64,000 nt of DNA from Lachnospiraceae bacterium (GTDB lineage: Bacteria > Bacillota > Clostridia > Lachnospirales > Lachnospiraceae). Below the pieces are notes generated by a model, which had not been told where the DNA came from, ran no database searches, and worked only from the letters and a program-made list of their open reading frames with translations. Numbering within the stretch: the first letter of the stretch is position 1; each line of letters opens with the position of its first letter. The stretch spans positions 1 to 64,000 of the forward strand of contig JAILHF010000054.1 in NCBI GenBank assembly GCA_024696005.1, read 5' to 3'. Of this stretch, positions 62,368 through 64,000 are shown piece after piece. The position numbers and the translations under genes are program-made.

Positions 62368-64000
62368 TCAGCAGATATAGCCAAAAGGAGAGGTATCTCT
62401 TTTTAACGAACGCAAGGACGAATACGCCGTATTGATGATGTCCCGGCTTTCATCGTACGCGATCGTATATTCCGAGATCCAGGGCGCGCGGTCTGCGTCC
62501 AGGTCGGAGATGAAACGAAACAGCATGCCCTCATCGGTCGGCTGAAAACCCATCCCGCCCTCGCTGTTTGGGGTATTCAGGCGCGTCCGCAGGATCTCGC
62601 GGTAAGCCGGGCTCACAAGCCTGTCATGCTGCGGGCCGGAGGAATTATTCTTTTCGGCCTTTTTGATGAGCATGTCGAGCAGCTTCTCCGTATCGGTATA
62701 GAATTCCGCGGCACACATGAGGTGACCGTCTTTTGCGTCAAAGCAATAGGTCAGATGGTCGCCGAGGGGATCCTTGTTCTGAAGCCCTCCTTCGATCGGC
62801 AGACTGTGTTGCTCACTGCGCAGCATCCAGAACGAAAAGAAACGTTCCTCGCAGCATGTCCGGAAAACGTCGATGAGCCGCGACGCATAATAGGGCGGAT
62901 TCTTCTTCTGCCTCTCTTCTTCGGGAAACGCCGCCATGGCCCCGTAAAGCCAGAGCCCTCTCGCCTTTTCTTCTTTATTGACCTGCGCAAGCATCTGATC
63001 CAGACCGTCCCTGAGCGCTTCGCTCACCTCGCCCTCAAACACCCATCTGCCGACCGGATAATCCACCGTGTAGGGATAAGCCTCTCCCTGCATTTCCACG
63101 GTCTCTTCGTCTTTTCCCATCTTGCTGAGGGAAATGTTGTAAGTGCTTTTGCCTCCGTCGTTTGAGGTAAAGCGCTGCATGGCTTTTGTGCTGTGAAACT
63201 CATTGCGGTAATAATCCAGCCCTGCCCGGACCAGCAGGCGGAAAAGGAAGAGATGAAGCTTGCGGCCGTCCTGCTTCCATTCCTCGGGGACAAAAACGTG
63301 ATTGGCTCTCGCGTGGTAGGATTCTTTGTAAAACTCTATGGACAGATCAAAGCTCTCCGCGGTGGAAGGCACATCATCCTGCCACACGTCAAGACCGTTC
63401 AGCTGATCCAGCTTTCCGTTGGCGATGCAGAGCGCCAGCTCGTTCATTTCCTCCGGGCTGACCTCCACATCGGGACAGCGAAAGCCTTTCCCTCTGCCCT
63501 CTTCGAAAGCTGCCATTCCTTCAAAGTTCATGGCAGCTTTCCCGCTCGCGCCTTTGTTGAGCACGGCCCGCAGGATGCCTCCGTTGTCCTCCGTCCGCTC
63601 CACCTCGTAGACATAAAATCCCTGTGTGGGAGGTATCGGGGCCATCATGCCGCTCTCCCTGTGCGGTTCAGCCACCTTCAGCAGCAGTTTTCTCACACGG
63701 TAATCCTGAAACCATTTGATGGCTTTTTCATCGGTATTGAAATGAACCTCCCCGTATTTCGGGGCCGCATAAGGCTCGCGCTTGAAACAGCGCGGCGTCA
63801 TCACCGCGTCATAGACGACCGTTGCAAAACGTACCTCCAGGATATCGAAGTCGGCATCCGCCCCGGGGTGAAAGATGAGCACATGCACGGGGAACAGTTC
63901 CTTTACGGTCCTGATCTTCCATTCATTGCCCCCCTTGGGATCCCCTTCCACGGAAAAAGACATGCTCACGCACTTTCCGTCTTCCCGGAGCGTGACGGTC
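62368..64000 (-). CDS. Hypothetical protein, 5' end beyond the window
   Basis: The frame is open through the right edge: codons before the ATG at 63963 read TLREDGKCVS and continue the protein without a stop, so the gene probably starts outside. At least 543 residues are seen. There is no signal peptide or membrane helix in this part. It is rich in acidic and aromatic residues and has regions such as RLIDVFRTCCEERFFSFWML. I recognise no family and infer no function. Confidence 0.65.
   Translation of the reverse strand, partial: TVTLREDGKCVSMSFSVEGDPKGGNEWKIRTVKELFPVHVLIFHPGADADFDILEVRFATVVYDAVMTPRCFKREPYAAPKYGEVHFNTDEKAIKWFQDYRVRKLLLKVAEPHRESGMMAPIPPTQGFYVYEVERTEDNGGILRAVLNKGASGKAAMNFEGMAAFEEGRGKGFRCPDVEVSPEEMNELALCIANGKLDQLNGLDVWQDDVPSTAESFDLSIEFYKESYHARANHVFVPEEWKQDGRKLHLFLFRLLVRAGLDYYRNEFHSTKAMQRFTSNDGGKSTYNISLSKMGKDEETVEMQGEAYPYTVDYPVGRWVFEGEVSEALRDGLDQMLAQVNKEEKARGLWLYGAMAAFPEEERQKKNPPYYASRLIDVFRTCCEERFFSFWMLRSEQHSLPIEGGLQNKDPLGDHLTYCFDAKDGHLMCAAEFYTDTEKLLDMLIKKAEKNNSSGPQHDRLVSPAYREILRTRLNTPNSEGGMGFQPTDEGMLFRFISDLDADRAPWISEYTIAYDESRDIINTAYSSLRSLKRDTSPFGYIC

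Noticed and set aside
1-64000. tRNA, rRNA or CRISPR arrays
   Set aside because: I saw no CCA-ended cloverleaf-like segments, rRNA signatures or regular spaced repeats while reading; a dedicated scan was not possible.

Overview
The window reads as chromosomal DNA of an anaerobic, Gram-positive, gut- or rumen-type Clostridia, most likely Lachnospiraceae-like. This is inference from Sec and lipoprotein signals, BceAB-like ABC/two-component modules, InlB-type repeat surface proteins, an iorAB-paaK arylpyruvate fermentation operon, plant-polysaccharide hydrolases with a LacI-controlled sugar importer, and late cobalamin assembly genes. Nearly everything from 1 to 55.7 kb is on the minus strand; 55.9-60.8 kb is on the plus strand; the last two genes are minus again. 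I recognised no tRNA, rRNA, CRISPR array, intact transposase or prophage gene.

Layout by position. 0-3.1 kb: start of a chromate transporter gene cut by the window edge, a ferredoxin-type aldo/keto reductase, RtcB with a small Cys-rich neighbour, and a promoter with a 24-codon ORF. 3.1-5.1 kb: a decayed FtsX-type permease on the plus strand. 5.3-9.2 kb: a 1308-residue secreted amidase/InlB-repeat protein. 9.4-10.2 kb: a HigBA-like toxin-antitoxin pair whose operator sits inside its promoter. 10.3-15.6 kb: nitroreductase, S41 peptidase, GH95 fucosidase and GNAT genes. 15.6-18.4 kb: five overlapping genes for zinc-ribbon and single-pass membrane proteins, built from a duplicated module. 18.4-30 kb: two regulator/ABC/kinase modules, one containing a lipoprotein Ntn-hydrolase, separated by a DUF3810 protein.

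30.1-33.8 kb: iorA-iorB-paaK. 33.9-41.8 kb: cobQ-cobT-cobU-cobS-cobC-cbiB-cobD, led by a glycosyltransferase gene and with no recognisable cobalamin riboswitch. 41.8-53.8 kb: a galactan/hemicellulose locus with solute-binding protein, two permeases, GH53, GH2, GH67 and a LacI regulator, with two matching operators. 53.8-55.7 kb: a long imperfect inverted repeat at the end of a YcaQ-type gene, and a DUF4003 remnant. 55.8-60.8 kb: a TetR-controlled MFS plus ABC/FtsX efflux operon with paired TetR operators. 60.8-64 kb: a lipoprotein and a gene cut by the right edge.

The least explained element is the five-gene zinc-ribbon membrane cluster (15.6-18.4 kb). It has its own promoter, is translationally coupled, and contains two copies of the same two-gene module. 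Its function is unknown.
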